This document shows positions 1 to 12,133 of a stretch of DNA of 64,000 nucleotides, piece after piece. This stretch comes from Ascaphus truei. Lineage: Eukaryota > Chordata > Amphibia > Anura > Ascaphidae. The position numbers and the translations under genes were made by a program. Where the stretch lies: assembly GCA_036426205.1 (NCBI GenBank), contig WSYH01000848.1, positions 1 through 64,000 on the forward strand, given 5' to 3'. Numbering within the stretch: the first letter of the stretch is position 1; every line of letters starts with the position of its first letter. The notes under the pieces were generated by a model. That model made no database searches, was not told the DNA's origin, and saw only the letters and a program-made list of their open reading frames with translations.

Positions 1-1735
1 GTTCTATCACCTCCCCGAGGGGGGAGGACTATGTGTTCTATAGCGCAACAACTGAAATTGTCCACAGAACCCAATGGACAATTATTAAAGTGGATTGGGA
101 CCGGATGTGTCATGTCTAAATTCTTAATGAGCCTTAAGTGTTCTAGAATGCGGATTTTTAAGGCTCTACTAGTAAGCCCCACATACTGTTTCTTACATCC
201 GCATTGTAGCAGGTATATGACATAGTTAGTCTGACATGACATAAAGGTTTTTATCTGATATTTCCGTGTTTCCTCTTTATCAGTGAAATGTTTAACTTTC
301 TTCATTTTGGGACAAATCTTACAGTGCCCGCATTTAAATGATCCAATCAATTTTGGAAAAAAAGACAGTTTATTTTGGTTGGTATTAGTTGTTTTCAACA
401 AACTGGGTGACAAGAGATTCCCTAGCGTAGCTGCTCTACGGAACACTATTTTGGGTCCCACACATGCCATTTTGTTTAATAAAGGATCTAATGAAAGTGT
501 GGCCCAATGTTTGCGTATAATAGTTTTAATTGAGTTCGCTTGTTCGCTATAATTTGTAATAAAGAATGGCGCTTCTGTGTTCTCGGCCTTGGTGTCTATC
601 TGTGTACTACTGGCTGACATATTAGTAAGGGTATTCCTATCTATATTCAGTGCATGCTGGTATGCCTGGTCAAGGTCTGCACCATCGTACCCCCTCGACA
701 GGAACCTCCCTCTCATCTCTTTCGCCCTGTGGATAAAGGCCTCCAATGTGGAGCAGTTCCGGCGTAATCGCAGGAACTGCCCCTTTGGAATGCCTCCAAC
801 CAGAGGGCGTGCGTGACAACTGTTATAATGAAGCAATGAATTCCTGGCATTCTCCTTTCTATAAATGTCTGATTGAATTTTATACTCCATATCCACATAT
901 AAATTTAAATCTAGAAAATAAATTTGGTTTTTATTATATGTGTGAGTAAATTTCAAGTTGAGAGTATTGTCTGCCAGGTATTCAAAGAACCTCAAAAGGT
1001 CTTCCTCCCCACCACTCCAGATCAAAATCAGGTCGTCAATGTAGCGTTTGTAGAACACCACATGACGCCTGAAGGGATTAGAATCTCCAAACACGTGGGA
1101 CATCTCCCACCAACCCATGAACAGGTTGGCGTAGGAGGGGGCAAAGGATGTCCCCATGGCTGTCCCACGTGTTTGGAGATAATACTGCTGGTCAAAGAAA
1201 AATTAATTGTGCGTGAGTGAAAATCTGATACTATCGAGAATAAAAACTATGTGTGCTGGCGAAAGAGTGGAATGATGTTGTAAAAAGTGCTCAGTGGCTG
1301 TAAGGCCGTGCTCGTGATTAATAATATTGTATAGGGAAGCCACATCCAGGGTAACCCAGATGTAGCTAGGGTGCCAAGTGATGGGTGCTAAGAGGGATAA
1401 AACGTGCTTAGTGTCAATAACATGTGAGGGTAAAGAAACGACCAGTGGCTGTAAAAAGTGATCTATGTATTGTGATAAGTGTTCACCCAGGGAACCAATA
1501 GATGAAATAATGGGTCTACCTGGGGGTGCAGTGAGTGTTTTGTGTATCTTAGGCAGGTGATGAAAGATGGGAGTGATAGGATCTGGAGTAGTGAGGAAGT
1601 CCCGCTCACTAGGCGAGAGAACATGTAAAATTGAACCTTCGTCCAAGAGGTCCTGGAACTCTCTAATGAATACTGTAGGAGTAGGGTCCCTGTCGAGGGT
1701 GTGGTACGCTTTAGGAAGCCCCTATCTGTATGACT
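1..1735 (-). pseudogene. Penelope-like element family A, RT plus GIY-YIG endonuclease, copy I (broken)
   Basis: Reading leftwards on the minus strand, the product is a Penelope-type reverse transcriptase joined to a GIY-YIG endonuclease. The RT part (1203-1735) shows LPKIHK, then GRPIIS and LDVASLYN. The next block (about 960-1200) shows YLQTRGTAMGTS, YANLFMGWWE and the catalytic YIDDLILIWSG. A conserved spacer follows. At about 120-235 the endonuclease signature appears as YVIYLLQCGC, YVGLTSR and a downstream R/H region. The C-terminus runs off the window at base 1 (copy III keeps it). The N-terminus is lost: coding similarity begins near KAYHTL at about 1735, where an inverted terminal repeat is joined. 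Several frameshifts break the frame, so this copy is not functional. PLEs copy by target-primed reverse transcription. Family assignment is firm; subfamily is not decided. Confidence 0.85.
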
Positions 1736-2600
1736 GACTTATAAGTGTATGACCTGGTTTAATGTGAATCTAGTGTTGAGCATATTTATCTTGCAGTGTT
1801 GACAACAGCATTTTATTGCATTTATATACCTGGAATGTGCAGCCAAACAGTCTTATCATTTTGCTATTGTGTATGTCTGATTATATATTTAAGATGCTCT
1901 CCGTGCATAGAATATGTTTAAAGTGAGTTGCACAGACATTAGGACTTTAATAGCATTGATATTAACTTACAGGCATAAAGCACTCAAGGGGTTAAATTTT
2001 TAATTCCGCTTTCGCGGGCTTTTAGGTATTTAAGAGGCTGTCACCACTTCTCCCCACTCCAAGACGAAGCCCTCTGCGTAAGGGTGAAACGCGTTGAGGG
2101 GGAGATGCTGGTGTAGCCCTGGTGTGTGTTAATAAAGTTTTTTTGGAACAAGACATCCGGGAGCCTTTCTTCAGACATGCGTCAGATTGCGCCGCACTTC
2201 TACCCTTCTCTACCTGCATCTCGGCGCGGCACGCAGGAGGAGGCGAGGAGAGCGGTCTCACAACCCAAGGAGCAGGTGAGGTCATTCTTTCCCCCTGCAC
2301 CGGTTGATTTAGTGGCCCTGTTCAGCTCCCCCACGCCTACCCCAGTGTCTGTTATCCTCAGACTGCCTCACACTGAAGCGCTTGACAGACTTCTGCAATG
2401 CAGATGCCAACCTAAAAAATTAAATACACATGAAATAAACGTTTTTCTTACTTTTGATGTCTTCACCCACCGAATCCTACTCCATCATCATCAGCAGCAC
2501 GCAAGCAGCAGCAATTCCTGGTCCACGACCCAATCTCCCCTAAACAGCCACGTTCCACCCGGTAAGTTCTTTCAATCTTTCCTTCATCTGTAAATTAAAA
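1736..2600 (+). repeat. PLE family A terminal repeat (pLTR), inverted relative to the RT, copy I
   Basis: The same sequence occurs at 8373-9230 and 20773-21650 and, in the opposite orientation, at 18195-18708 next to the 3' end of PLE copy III. Here it lies upstream of the RT but points the other way, an arrangement described for Penelope insertions. It contains a hammerhead-like stem at 2057-2100 and an AATAAA about 30 bp further on. The exact outer end is not resolved; similarity among copies simply continues into the next part of the unit. Confidence 0.65.
2057..2100 (+). ncRNA. degenerate hammerhead-ribozyme-like motif in PLE-A pLTR
   Basis: AAGACGA stands where the hammerhead core CUGANGA is expected. 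It is followed by a stem of CCCT with AGGG around a 7-nt loop, then GAAA, then the palindrome ACGCGT ending in the cleavage-type triplet GTT. Flanking CTCC and GAGG/GGGG could form stem I. The first two core bases (CU) are replaced by AA, which should abolish the essential C3-G8 pair, so cleavage activity is unlikely. The same motif is at 8697-8740, in poorer shape at 21109-21150, and on the minus strand at 18319-18362. Confidence 0.55.
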
Positions 2601-3346
2601 TCCATTTTGGGTTCTTTAGCTTCATCTGTAAATAACAAAAGTTTGCAAAGCATAATATAAAATATAAATTAAACATAGACTTCCCTCAGTTACCTGCAAC
2701 AGGAGAAAAAACAAAAAGATAATATTAGAGAAAAGGATACAGATTATTTAAGGAATGGAGCATATTTATTTCCCCATTGAGCCCCTAGGGGTCAGGGTCC
2801 TCAATTTATGGATCCAGAAAGTCTTCCTTTTTATTAATTCCAAACTTCTGTCCCGCCCCTCCAATATTGTAAAACATGTTCAATTGCCATAAATGTCAAA
2901 CCTGTCGTCCCCCTGATGTCTTTTCGCCCTGTCGCCGGTAACTGGGGGAAGTCTATGTTTAATTTATTGGTTTATTTTATTATACTTTGTACAAACTTTG
3001 TTATACTGTTATTCGTCTGCACTTCCTTATCTTTGTCATATTCATGCTGATACTATTATCCATTATTATGGTATTTGTTATTTAATTACATGTTCAATAA
3101 TCCTTTAAAGACTTAATGTCAAAAACGAAAAACGATTACCCTCTGCTCCTTTCTAACCTCTTTTTAATAATGACTATATCTAATATCTAAATCCAGTACA
3201 ACATCTGGAATTTTTATCCTAGATTTCTATAATTAATATATATATATTTCTCTTTGTATACATCACCAGTTATCTGGTTTATTTGCTCCGAATTCTCATT
3301 ATTGTTCCCTTGTGATATAGACACAATATTAGTTACATATGTAACA

Positions 3347-3373
3347 GTACAGTGTACAGCAAATACATGTAAC
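3347..3373 (+). repeat. left arm of 27-bp perfect inverted repeat flanking the LTR
   Basis: These 27 bases are the exact reverse complement of 4715-4741. Left arms in the other copies are at about 10014-10040 (one mismatch) and 22410-22437; right arms are at about 11098-11124, 12626-12652 and 23773-23799. The arms could be terminal repeats of a DNA transposon that was later entered by the LTR, or simply part of an older inverted structure. Confidence 0.7.
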
Positions 3374-3514
3374 CAAATCACCAGTGAAAGTGCCCACCCT
3401 TGAATGATAATTCTATATGCTCCAAAGTAGCAGTTCAGGACGTTTTCGGTCAAAAATCCACATTGAGGGCAGTGGGGGTTTCCGCCCCAAAATACAGTAT
3501 ATAAAGTAGAATTA

Positions 3515-3661
3515 AATGGACATGAACTAAAAGGTGACACGGTGTGCTCATTTGCATGTCATTTCCCAGAATCCCTTACTGCAGTGGAAGCACTGTATGC
3601 TTTTGAAAACAGGATTGTAGACCTGTCTGAGATTTAAATGTGCTCACAAGTGGTATTTGTA
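3515..3661 (+). repeat. dispersed repeat next to the LTR insertion (copy I)
   Basis: This short repeat contains TCATTTGCATGTCATTTCCC and a segment on either side. It recurs at about 10180-10328 and 22575-22724 in the other unit copies and, diverged and inverted, at about 53405-53575, which shows it is a genuinely dispersed element and not only part of the duplicated unit. No coding potential is seen and I do not recognise the family. Confidence 0.55.
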
Positions 3662-4720
3662 TGTAGCAGTACCCCCTGGCTACTATTCTAACCCAATGGG
3701 CTGGCAATAAACCCTGGTATTTACAGCTTGCCAGTAGTTGGTATGGTTTTTTTTCCCTTCACCTTTGGTACTGCACTTGAGTGACAGCAGAGGGTGGTAC
3801 ATCCTGTTGGAGCTGGGACAACGGGTGCCCGCCTTCAGGCTGTACTTAAGGGCAGGACCGCCCTAAATTTGGAGGTTGTTCCTTCCTACTTGAGGAGGCA
3901 GGTCACACGCTCGGGAGCCTGGAATTGGCCTACCCATGTGCTCTTCCCTCCGGGGAGGAGTGAGTGGATTATACCTTTGCCTCCGCTAGGACGTCTGCGG
4001 GTGCCCTTGGCCTGTAGTGACGGTCCAGGGACCATCCTCCAGTGAGAGCTGATCTAAGAGGACTGTATCCCGCAGAAACTGTGCGTAGCTGTTGTGTTTC
4101 TGCAAGTGTGTACATGCATACCCAATTACGTAGCGAATGGGAACCAGAGCTGTATGTAAGCGAAATGTACTTAAAGTAAGTACCAACCTTTTCCACTTTA
4201 TCAATGCATTATGATGCATCGTCATCTACGTGCCTACGATGTAATGACAGACTCTATAGTCTCCGCTTGCCAAAGCTTCGGTACAGGAGGGAGCCGGAGC
4301 AGTTCAGGACGTGCTACAGCGCATGCGCGAGCTGCGTTTGCCTTGGGCGATAATGTCCTAACTCCGCGAGTGTACTAAAGTGATGTCCTTAACGGGGTAT
4401 GGATGCCTGTAGTAAAAACTGTCCTGTTGCAATTACCTCCGGCCTGGTGGTGATCTACTGGGAGAGAGGTAATCATCTACCATGGAGTCCTCTCCATTTC
4501 ACCTAACCTACGGCAGACGGAGGCGCTTGCAACTGCTAAGTATTATGTGGGGTATGGACCCCAGAAGCCTGTTCCTGTGTCCCAAAGTCATCGTGGAGGC
4601 CTCAGCCCTCTTGTTACCAGCATATGTTGCACCACACACACCCTGTAATGGCCCCTATCTGTGATTGAGGGGCAGTGGGGGGGGGGGGAGGGGTGAGGGA
4701 TAGGGGGAAACACTGTTACA
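3662..4720 (+). mobile_element. solo LTR (LTR-1), copy I
   Basis: The segment begins TGTAGCAG and ends CTGTTACA, that is TG...CA termini, and is flanked on both sides by TGTA (3658-3661 and 4721-4724), a 4-bp target-site duplication as made by Ty3/Gypsy-like integrases. Copies in other units are 10329-11103 (with an internal loss of about 285 bp), 12134-12631 (right part only) and 22725-23778. Copies II and II' keep an AATAAA (10790-10795, 12316-12321) that is damaged here. No internal gag-pol is attached, so this is a solo LTR. Ty3/Gypsy membership is an inference from ends and duplication length. Confidence 0.65.
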
Positions 4721-4745
4721 TGTATTTGCTGTACACTGTACATTG

Positions 4746-7195
4746 GTGGGTTTTTTGTCATTTTTTACCCACCGTTACTTATATCGTTATTGTAGAGGTA
4801 AAAGTAATTAACTCATTCTTTGAGTAATGATCGTAGGCGATTAAATGTTTCTTTTTGACATTATTTCAAAATCTACCTAATGCGTTTTATGTTTTGGTAA
4901 CTCTGTACTGAGACTAAATAGGCACTTAATTAGTTTTTCAATAGAAATATCAAGAATTCCATTTAGTGAGTTTCTGCCAAAAAATGCACTTAATGAGTTT
5001 TACCGCTACAACGAACGATATAATGTGTGGTTGAAACCCCTTAGTCTAAAATTATGTGCCTGAGTGCACTGCTTTGTTCCTTTTTATGGGGATCTTTGCC
5101 AGTTAGTTTTACATAAACTCCTCTAACAATCTGCATGAAATACAAGCCTTTTAAAAAAATTAATTTATTTTAACAGTTTCTTAGATTTAGCGTAGATGCT
5201 GACAAAAAATATATATATAATTTTTTGAATACCCGTATACCTTCATTGATGTCTCCTCCTGTTTGGTATCTTAACTAATTTGCTGTTCAGAATTTGATTG
5301 TAGGTTCCTGAAAAAGAAAATGACTTCAGTCTATACGACCCAAGTAATTGTGTCACCAGATGGCACATATAACCCATCATTTAATGTTTAGACTTGCATT
5401 ATCTTACAGAGCACTAACTACATGTCCATTGCATAAATTGAAGCCAAAATAATAAATAATATGATGGCAAATCTCTAAACATTTGGTTGATTTTGGCATA
5501 ATGCATCTATTTTTGTTTTCTGTTCAGTGGACCACTAGTGCTGAGAACCAGCCTGAGAAAGGAGGTTTTAAAGCCGCAGTCCTCCCCCACCCACCAATTT
5601 ACGAATCAGTGGGGCAAATGCCACCAATCGCAGCAGGGTTCCCCTCACTCTTAGCAGTAATAAGCGGCAGCCATTTTGATTTCATTGAAATGACAATTGG
5701 AATGATCCTGATTAGGGAGCCCAGTTACAAGATATTTAGTGCATATGTATCAAGGCAAATGTGGTGCAAGTATGGGGAAAACATCTGCAGAGTATGTGTC
5801 AAAGAGAAAAAATTAGATTAATAAATCATAGGATTTTTTGCCCCAGAATTGCACTACTTTTGCCTTGTGTTATAGTTTATGGGCTCCTCAATTCAGCTAC
5901 GAAATAGTGCAAGAAATACGGTATAATGCGAGAGTTGATGGCTGCTTTAATTTAAAGGGACAGTTTCACTTAGGAAAAAATGAACTAATGGCAATATTGG
6001 GGGCTAAACATCAAGGATATTCTCAGCAAAAGAAGCTTGTTTATAAACATACATTTAAAAATACTTGTTAACATATTAAACAGCATGACATTGGGGCCCA
6101 CAGAGCGCTCCCCCCACCCACCTCCTGTCTATACACATTCCCATAATAATACCTATAATAAATAACACAAAGGAAGGTCCGCAGGTACAAAGGCTGTGAC
6201 TTTAATTAAAATACATAACGTAATCTGATAAGTGCCAACCCTGCCAGAGTGTTCAAACAATGGGTAAAGGCCAATGGTACTCAACCATGGCGCGCAACAC
6301 CCCAAGCCAGGCACCGCAATGGCCGTTTAGTGAGAATGGCCCCAGGAACCCAAAGCACAATGGGCCCTGCTCACTCAACACTTCCAGCCACAACAGGCTT
6401 TACCAACCATGAGCCCTGCCTGGCAAGGTTAAAGTGCACTTCCCTCCCAACATGCCGCGATAGAGGCAACAACACGTCCCGTACGCTCACTCTGGATTAG
6501 TTAATGTGTTTCAAAGTGGGCCAGTACGTTGTGTGCCATTGCAATGGTGATGTGTCACACATCATCCTTTGTATTGGGTAGTTGGGTTTTAGAATGCTGT
6601 CGCTATTCTGGACCCGGGTCACGTATAGGGTGAATAGACCCAGATAGCTTAACTCATGCCTTCCCTCTTCCAAATCACAACAAGTCCTTTTGTTTTTCTT
6701 GGTTTTATTGAAGGAAAGTCACAGGAAGAAAATGTACTGCAAATGTAGTTTGGGTAGAGAGTGCTTCTCTGTCTGAAGTGCAGTGAATCAAGATAAGCAG
6801 TGTTAAAAACAGAAAGGCTTGCTGGAGTTAATAGCAGGCAGGTACTCTACTCACTCAGAGTCCAGGGTGAAAAGGAAGAAGGCTAGTGTCACACAGGAAA
6901 AGTATGAGACTGGACTAACTGTCAGCAGGGACAGGGGGGGGGAAATGAAAAATCCCATTCTAGGAGAATAGCTGAGGTTGCATAAGCAAACTCACTGACT
7001 GGGCTGTGTAAACAACATGTGTATCAAAATTTAGCCTTTCACATGCAGCTAGCTGCTGGGACAGGAAAAAGAAATAACAGGCAGTAAGCTAGGGAGACAT
7101 GAATCCTATGAGCTGCAAGGGAGACAGAAAATAGGAAATCCTGTTCCAGGACAGTCGCATCAGTGTAACATCTCTCCCTTTGAAGCAGGGAACAC
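4746..7195. other. non-coding interior of the 7.8-kb unit
   Basis: AT-rich DNA starting with a GGTGGG...CCCACC hairpin at about 4746-4775. Short open frames exist, but the other unit copies interrupt them in different places, so none is supported as coding. The segment GGGAGCCCAGTTAC at 5715-5728 is the point at which the partial copies are joined or interrupted. No recognised gene, RNA or transposon core. Confidence 0.6.
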
Positions 7196-7300
7196 TTTAC
7201 TTCCCAGCTCCTTGTGACCTTAGCCAGGTCACTTTATCACCCTGTTTCTCAGGCACCAAAATGAGATTGTAAGCTCTATGCGGCAGGGACGTGTTTGCTA
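7196..7300 (+). repeat. L2-like retroposon 3' tail, copy I
   Basis: The sequence carries TGACCTTAGCCAGGTCACTT, then a CTCAGGCACC block, then GATTGTAAGCTCTATGCGG and CAGGGAC. This order is typical of the 3' ends of L2-type LINEs and the SINEs they mobilise in vertebrates. The same tail is at about 26287-26390. No coding part of a LINE is attached. Confidence 0.5.
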
Positions 7301-7522
7301 TGGATAGAAAGCAATATATTATGTATCATTTTATTGGACCAGCATACTTGGCAGAAATTAAACATCATGGACGACTAGGCATTAGGAAGGCCAGCTTGGA
7401 AGTCAGTGAAGTTTGTTGAACGAAAGAGGAGAGTACTTTCTATTAATACACACACCGTGAACACGTATAGAGTGCGGTAGTAAATACTACCATTTTCTTA
7501 TTTAAAAAAATGCTAATGTAGT

Positions 7523-7825
7523 TGTAACAGGGTGAATTCTCTGTTGTATTGTAAGGCCTCAGGCATGGTCAGTGCTTATGCGCTGACCATGCTGAGCCGT
7601 GCTGCTGCTCGGCACTGAGTCCCTGCAGCCGCAATGAGAGCGGCTTTAGCAGGGGCTCGCGCACAGCGTCAGCAACGCTTGGGGAATGCGTATGTCTGAC
7701 GGAGTCTTGAGATTTTCTTGCTTGCCGGAGCGCAGGGCCGGTCAACGTGAGCGGTTTCGCCCAATGAGGGCGAACCAGCTCCTGACATCACTGGCCCGCC
7801 CCCCGTCCGCCCCCTGACGGCAACC
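7523..7825 (+). mobile_element. truncated LTR-2 (U3 part only)
   Basis: It begins TGTAACAGGGTGAATTC exactly like the complete LTR at 26616-28010 and carries the same GC-rich insert, but breaks off at CGGCAACC, upstream of where the TATA box lies in the complete copy. The break coincides with the start of repeat-unit copy II. Confidence 0.65.
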
Positions 7826-7833
7826 GAATTTTG

Positions 7834-8372
7834 TAGATAATACTGGCTGGTCAAAGAAAAAATAATTGTGCGTGAGTGAAAATCTGATACTATCGAGAAT
7901 AAAAACTATGTGTGCTGGCGAAAGAGTGGAATGATGTAAAAGTGCTCAGTGGCTTGAAGGCCGTGCTCGTGATTAATAATATTGTATAGGGAACCACATC
8001 CAGGGTAACCCAGATGTAGCTAGGGTGCCAAGTGATGGGTGCTAAGAGGGATAAAACGTGCTTAGTTGTCAATAACAGTGGAGGGTAGAAACGACCAGTG
8101 GCTGTAAAAAGTATTTATTATTGTGATAATGTTCTCACCCAGGGAACCAATAGATGAAATAATGGGTCTACCTGGGTGCAGTGAGTGTTTGTGTTCTTAG
8201 GCAGGTGATGAAAGATGGGAGTGATAGGATCTGGAGTAGTGAGGAATGTCCCGCTCACTAGGCGAGAGAACATGTAAAATCTCACCTTCGTCCAAGAGGT
8301 CCTGGAACTCTCTAATGAACAATAGAGTAGGGTCCCGTCGAGGGTGTGGTACGCTTTAGGAAGCCCCTATCT
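7834..8372 (-). pseudogene. PLE family A reverse transcriptase fragment, copy II
   Basis: Only the N-terminal half of the RT homology is present, covering the LPKIHK, RPII and YIWVTLDV region on the minus strand. It is interrupted by several frameshifts relative to copy I, mostly single-base losses. The catalytic YIDD block and the endonuclease are absent because the copy starts inside the gene at the junction near 7830. Not functional. Confidence 0.75.
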
Positions 8373-9127
8373 TGTATGACTGACTTATAAGTGTATGACC
8401 TGTTTAATGTGAATCTAGTGTTGAGCATATTTATCTTGCAGTGTTGACAACAGCATTTTATTGATTTATATCCTGGAATTCAGCCAAACAGTCTTATCAT
8501 TTTGCTATTGTGTATGTCTGATTAATATTTAAGATGCTCTCCGTGCATAGAATATGTTTAAAGTGAGTTGCACAGACATTAGGACTTAATATCATTTGAT
8601 ATTAACTTACAGGCATAAAGCACTCAAGGGGTTAAATTTTTAATTCCGCTTTCGCGGGCTTTTAGGTATTTAAGAGGCTGTCACCACTTCTCCCCCCTCC
8701 AAGACGAAGCCCTCTGCGTAAGGGTGAAACGCGTTGAGGGGGAGATGCTGGTGTAGCCCTGGTGTGTGTTAATAAAGTTTTTTTGGAACAAGACATCCGG
8801 GAGCCTTTCTTCAGACATGCGCAGTTGCGCCGCACTTCTACCCATTCTCTGACCTGCATCTCGGCGGCAGCACGCAGGAGGAGGCGAGGAGAGCGGTCTC
8901 ACAACCCAAGGAGCAGGTGAGGTCATTCTTTCCCCCTGCACCGGTTGATTTAGTGGCCCTGTTCAGCTCCCCCACGCCTACCCCAGTGTCTGTTATCCTC
9001 AGACCTGCCTCACACTGAAGCGCTTGACAGACTTTCTGCAATGCAGATGCCAACCTAAAAAAAATTAAATACAACATGAAATAAACGTTTTTCTTACTTT
9101 TGATGTCTTCACCCACCGAATCCTACT

Positions 9128-9161
<34 letters not shown>

Positions 9162-9230
9162 TTCCTGGTCCACGACCCAATGCTCCTAAACAGCCACGTT
9201 CCACCGGTAAGTTCTTTCAATCTTTTCTTC
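8373..9230 (+). repeat. PLE family A inverted pLTR, copy II
   Basis: Same element as 1736-2600, with a hammerhead-like stem at 8697-8740 that has the same AA-for-CU core defect. A CAG trinucleotide run (about 9137-9160) is longer than in copy I. Confidence 0.65.
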
Positions 9231-10328
9231 ATCTGTAAATTAAAATCCATTTTGGGTTCTTTAGCTTCATCTGTAAATAACAAAAGTTTATGCAAAGCAT
9301 AATAAAATTAAAAATATAAATTAAACATAGACTTCCCTCAGTTACCTGCAACAGGGAGAGAAAACAAAAAAGATAATATTAGAGAAAAGGAAACAGATTA
9401 TTTAAGGAATGGAGCAATATCTATTTCCACATTGAGACCCCTAGGGGTCAGGGTCCTCAATTTATGGATCCAGAAAGTCTTCCTTTTTATTAATTCCAAA
9501 CTTCTGTCCCGCCCCTCCAATATTGTAAAACATGTTCAATTGCCATAAATGTCAAACCTGTCGGGTCCCCCTGATGTCTTTTCTCGCCTGTCGCCGGTAA
9601 CTGGGGGAAGTCTATGTTTAATTTATATTGTTTATTTTATTATACTTTGTACAAACTTTGTTATACTTGTTAATTCGTCTGCACATTCCTTATCTTTGTC
9701 ATATTCATTGCTGATACTATTATCCATTATTTATGGTATTTTTTATTTAATTACATGTTCAATAATCCTTTAAAGACTTAATGTCAAAAAACGAAAAACG
9801 ATTACCCTCTGCTCCTTTCTAAACCTCTTTTTAATAATGACTATATCTAATATCAAAATCCAGTACAACATCTGGAATTTTTATCCTAGATTTCTATAAT
9901 TAATATATATATTTCTCTTTGTATACATCACCAGTTATCTGGTTTATTTGCTCTGAATTCTCATTATTGTTCCCTTGGTGATATAGACACAATATTAGTT
10001 ACATATGTAACAGTACAGTGTACAACAAATACATGTAACCAAATCACCAGTGAAAGTGCCCACCCTTGAATGATAATTCTATATGCTCCAAAGTAGCAGT
10101 TCAGGACGTTTTCGGTCAAAAATCCACATTGAGGGCAGTGGGGGTTTCCGCCCCAAAATACAGTATATAAAGTAGAATTAAATGGACATGAACTAAAAGG
10201 TGACACGGTGTGCTCATTTGCATGTCATTTCCCAGAATCCCTTACTGCAGTGGAAGCACTGTATGCTTGTGAAAAGCAGGATTGTAGACCTGTCTGAGAT
10301 GTAAATGTGCTCACAAGTGGTATTTGTA

Positions 10329-11103
10329 TGTAGCAAGGTACCCCCTGGCTACTATTCTACCCAATGGGCTGGCAATAAACCCTGGTATTTACAGGCTTGC
10401 CAGTAGTTGGTATGGGGTTTTTCCCTTCACCTTTGGTACTGTACTTGAGTGACAGCAGAGGGTGGTACATCCTGTTGGAGCTGGGACAACGAGGTGCCCG
10501 CCTTCAGGCTGTACTTAAGGGCAGGACCGCCCTAAATTTGGAGGTTGTTCCTTCCTACTTGAGGAAGGCAGGTCACACGTCGGGGAGCCTGAGATTGGGG
10601 CCTACCCATGTGCTCTTCCCTCCGGGGAGGAGTGAGTGTGATTATACCTTTGCCTCCGCTAGGACGTCTGCGGGTGCCCTTGGCCTGTAGTGACGGTCCA
10701 GGGACCATCTCCAGTGAGAGCTGATCTAAGGAGACTGTATCCCGCAGAAGACTGCTGCGTAGCTGTTGTGTTTCTGCAAAGTGTGTAGTAATAAACTGTT
10801 CCTGTTTGCAATATACCTCCGGCCTGGTGTGTGATCTAACTGGGGAGAGAGGTAATCAGTTCTACCATGGGAGATCATCTCCATTTCCCTGGAACCTACG
10901 GCAGACGGAGGCGCTGCACTGCTAAGTATTATGTGGGGTATGGACCCCAGAAGCCTGTTCCTGTGTCCCAAAGTCATCGTGGAGGACTCAGCCCTCTTGT
11001 TACCAGCAGGTATGCACCACACACACCCTGTAATGGCCCCTATCTGTGATTGAGGGGCAGTGGGGGGGGGGAGGGGTGAGGGATAGGGGGAAACACTGTT
11101 ACA
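10329..11103 (+). mobile_element. solo LTR-1, copy II (internal deletion)
   Basis: Has the same TGTAGC and GTTACA ends and TGTA flanks as copy I but lacks about 285 bp in the middle. AATAAA is intact at 10790-10795. No internal retroelement sequence adjoins it. Confidence 0.65.
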
Positions 11104-12133
11104 TGTATTTGCTGTACACTGTACATTGGTGGGTTTTTGTCACTTTTTTACCCACCATTACTTATATCGTTATTGTAGAGGTAAAAGTAATTAACTACAT
11201 TCTTTGAGTAATGATCAGTAGGCGATTAAATGTTCTTTTTGACATTATTTCAAAATCATACCTAATGCGTTTTATGTTTTGGTAACTCTGTACTGAGACT
11301 AAATAGGCACTTAATTAGTTTTTCAATAGAAATATCAAGAAATTCCATTTAGTGAGTTTCTGCCAAAAAATGCACTTAATGAGTTTTACCGCTACAACGA
11401 CGATATAATGTGTGGTTGAAACCCCTTAGTCTAAAATTATGTGCCTGAGTGCACTGCTTTGTTCCTTTTTATGTGGAATCTTTGCCAAGTTTAGTTTTAC
11501 ATAAACTCCTCTAACAATCTGCATGAAATACAAGCCTTTTTAAAAAAATTAATTTATTTTAACAAGTTTCTTAGATTTAGCGTAGATGCTGACAAAAAAA
11601 TATATATATAATTTTTTGAATACCCGTATACCTTCATTGATGTCTCCTCCTTGTTTGGCATCTTAACTAATTTGCTGTTCAGAATTTGCTTGTAGGTTCC
11701 TGAAAAAGAAAATGACATCAGTCTATTACGACCCAAGTTAATTGTGTCACCAGATGGCACCATATAACCCATTCCATTTAATTTAATAGACTTGCATTAT
11801 CTTTACAGAGCTACTAACTACATGTCCATTGCATAAAAGTGAAGCCAAAAATAATAAATGAAAATGGGCAAATCTCTAAACATTTGGTTGATTTTGGCAT
11901 AATGCATCTTATTTTTGTTTTCTGTTCAGTGACCACTAGTGCTGAGAACCAGCCTGAGAAAGGAGGTTTTAAAGCCGCAGTCCTCCCCCACCCCACCAAT
12001 TTACGAATCAGTGGGGCAAATGCCACCAATCGCAGCAGGGTTCCCCTCACTCATTAGCAGTAATAAAGCGGCAGCCATTTTGATTTCAATGAAATGACAA
12101 TTGGAATGATCCTGAATTAGGGAGCCCAGTTAC

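Larger units (their letters stand above)
1..7825. repeat. 7.8-kb repeat unit, copy I
   Basis: This stretch is repeated at 19094-26915 in the same order and orientation, with almost the same total length (7825 versus 7822 bp) although the copies differ by numerous scattered one-base insertions and deletions. It contains, in order, a minus-strand Penelope-like retroelement, its inverted terminal repeat, a dispersed repeat, a solo LTR, about 2.4 kb of non-coding DNA, an L2-like tail and the U3 part of another LTR. It stops abruptly at CGGCAACC (7825), where partial copy II begins in the middle of the retroelement. A segmental duplication or an assembly duplication would both give this picture. 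Confidence 0.85.
7830..12133. repeat. 7.8-kb repeat unit, partial copy II
   Basis: Corresponds to about 1172-5728 of copy I. It starts inside the RT gene and stops immediately after GGGAGCCCAGTTAC. Inside it are a PLE-A fragment (7834-8372), the inverted pLTR (8373-9230), the dispersed repeat (10180-10328) and LTR-1 (10329-11103). The length deficit against copy I is largely explained by one deletion of about 285 bp within LTR-1. Confidence 0.85.
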
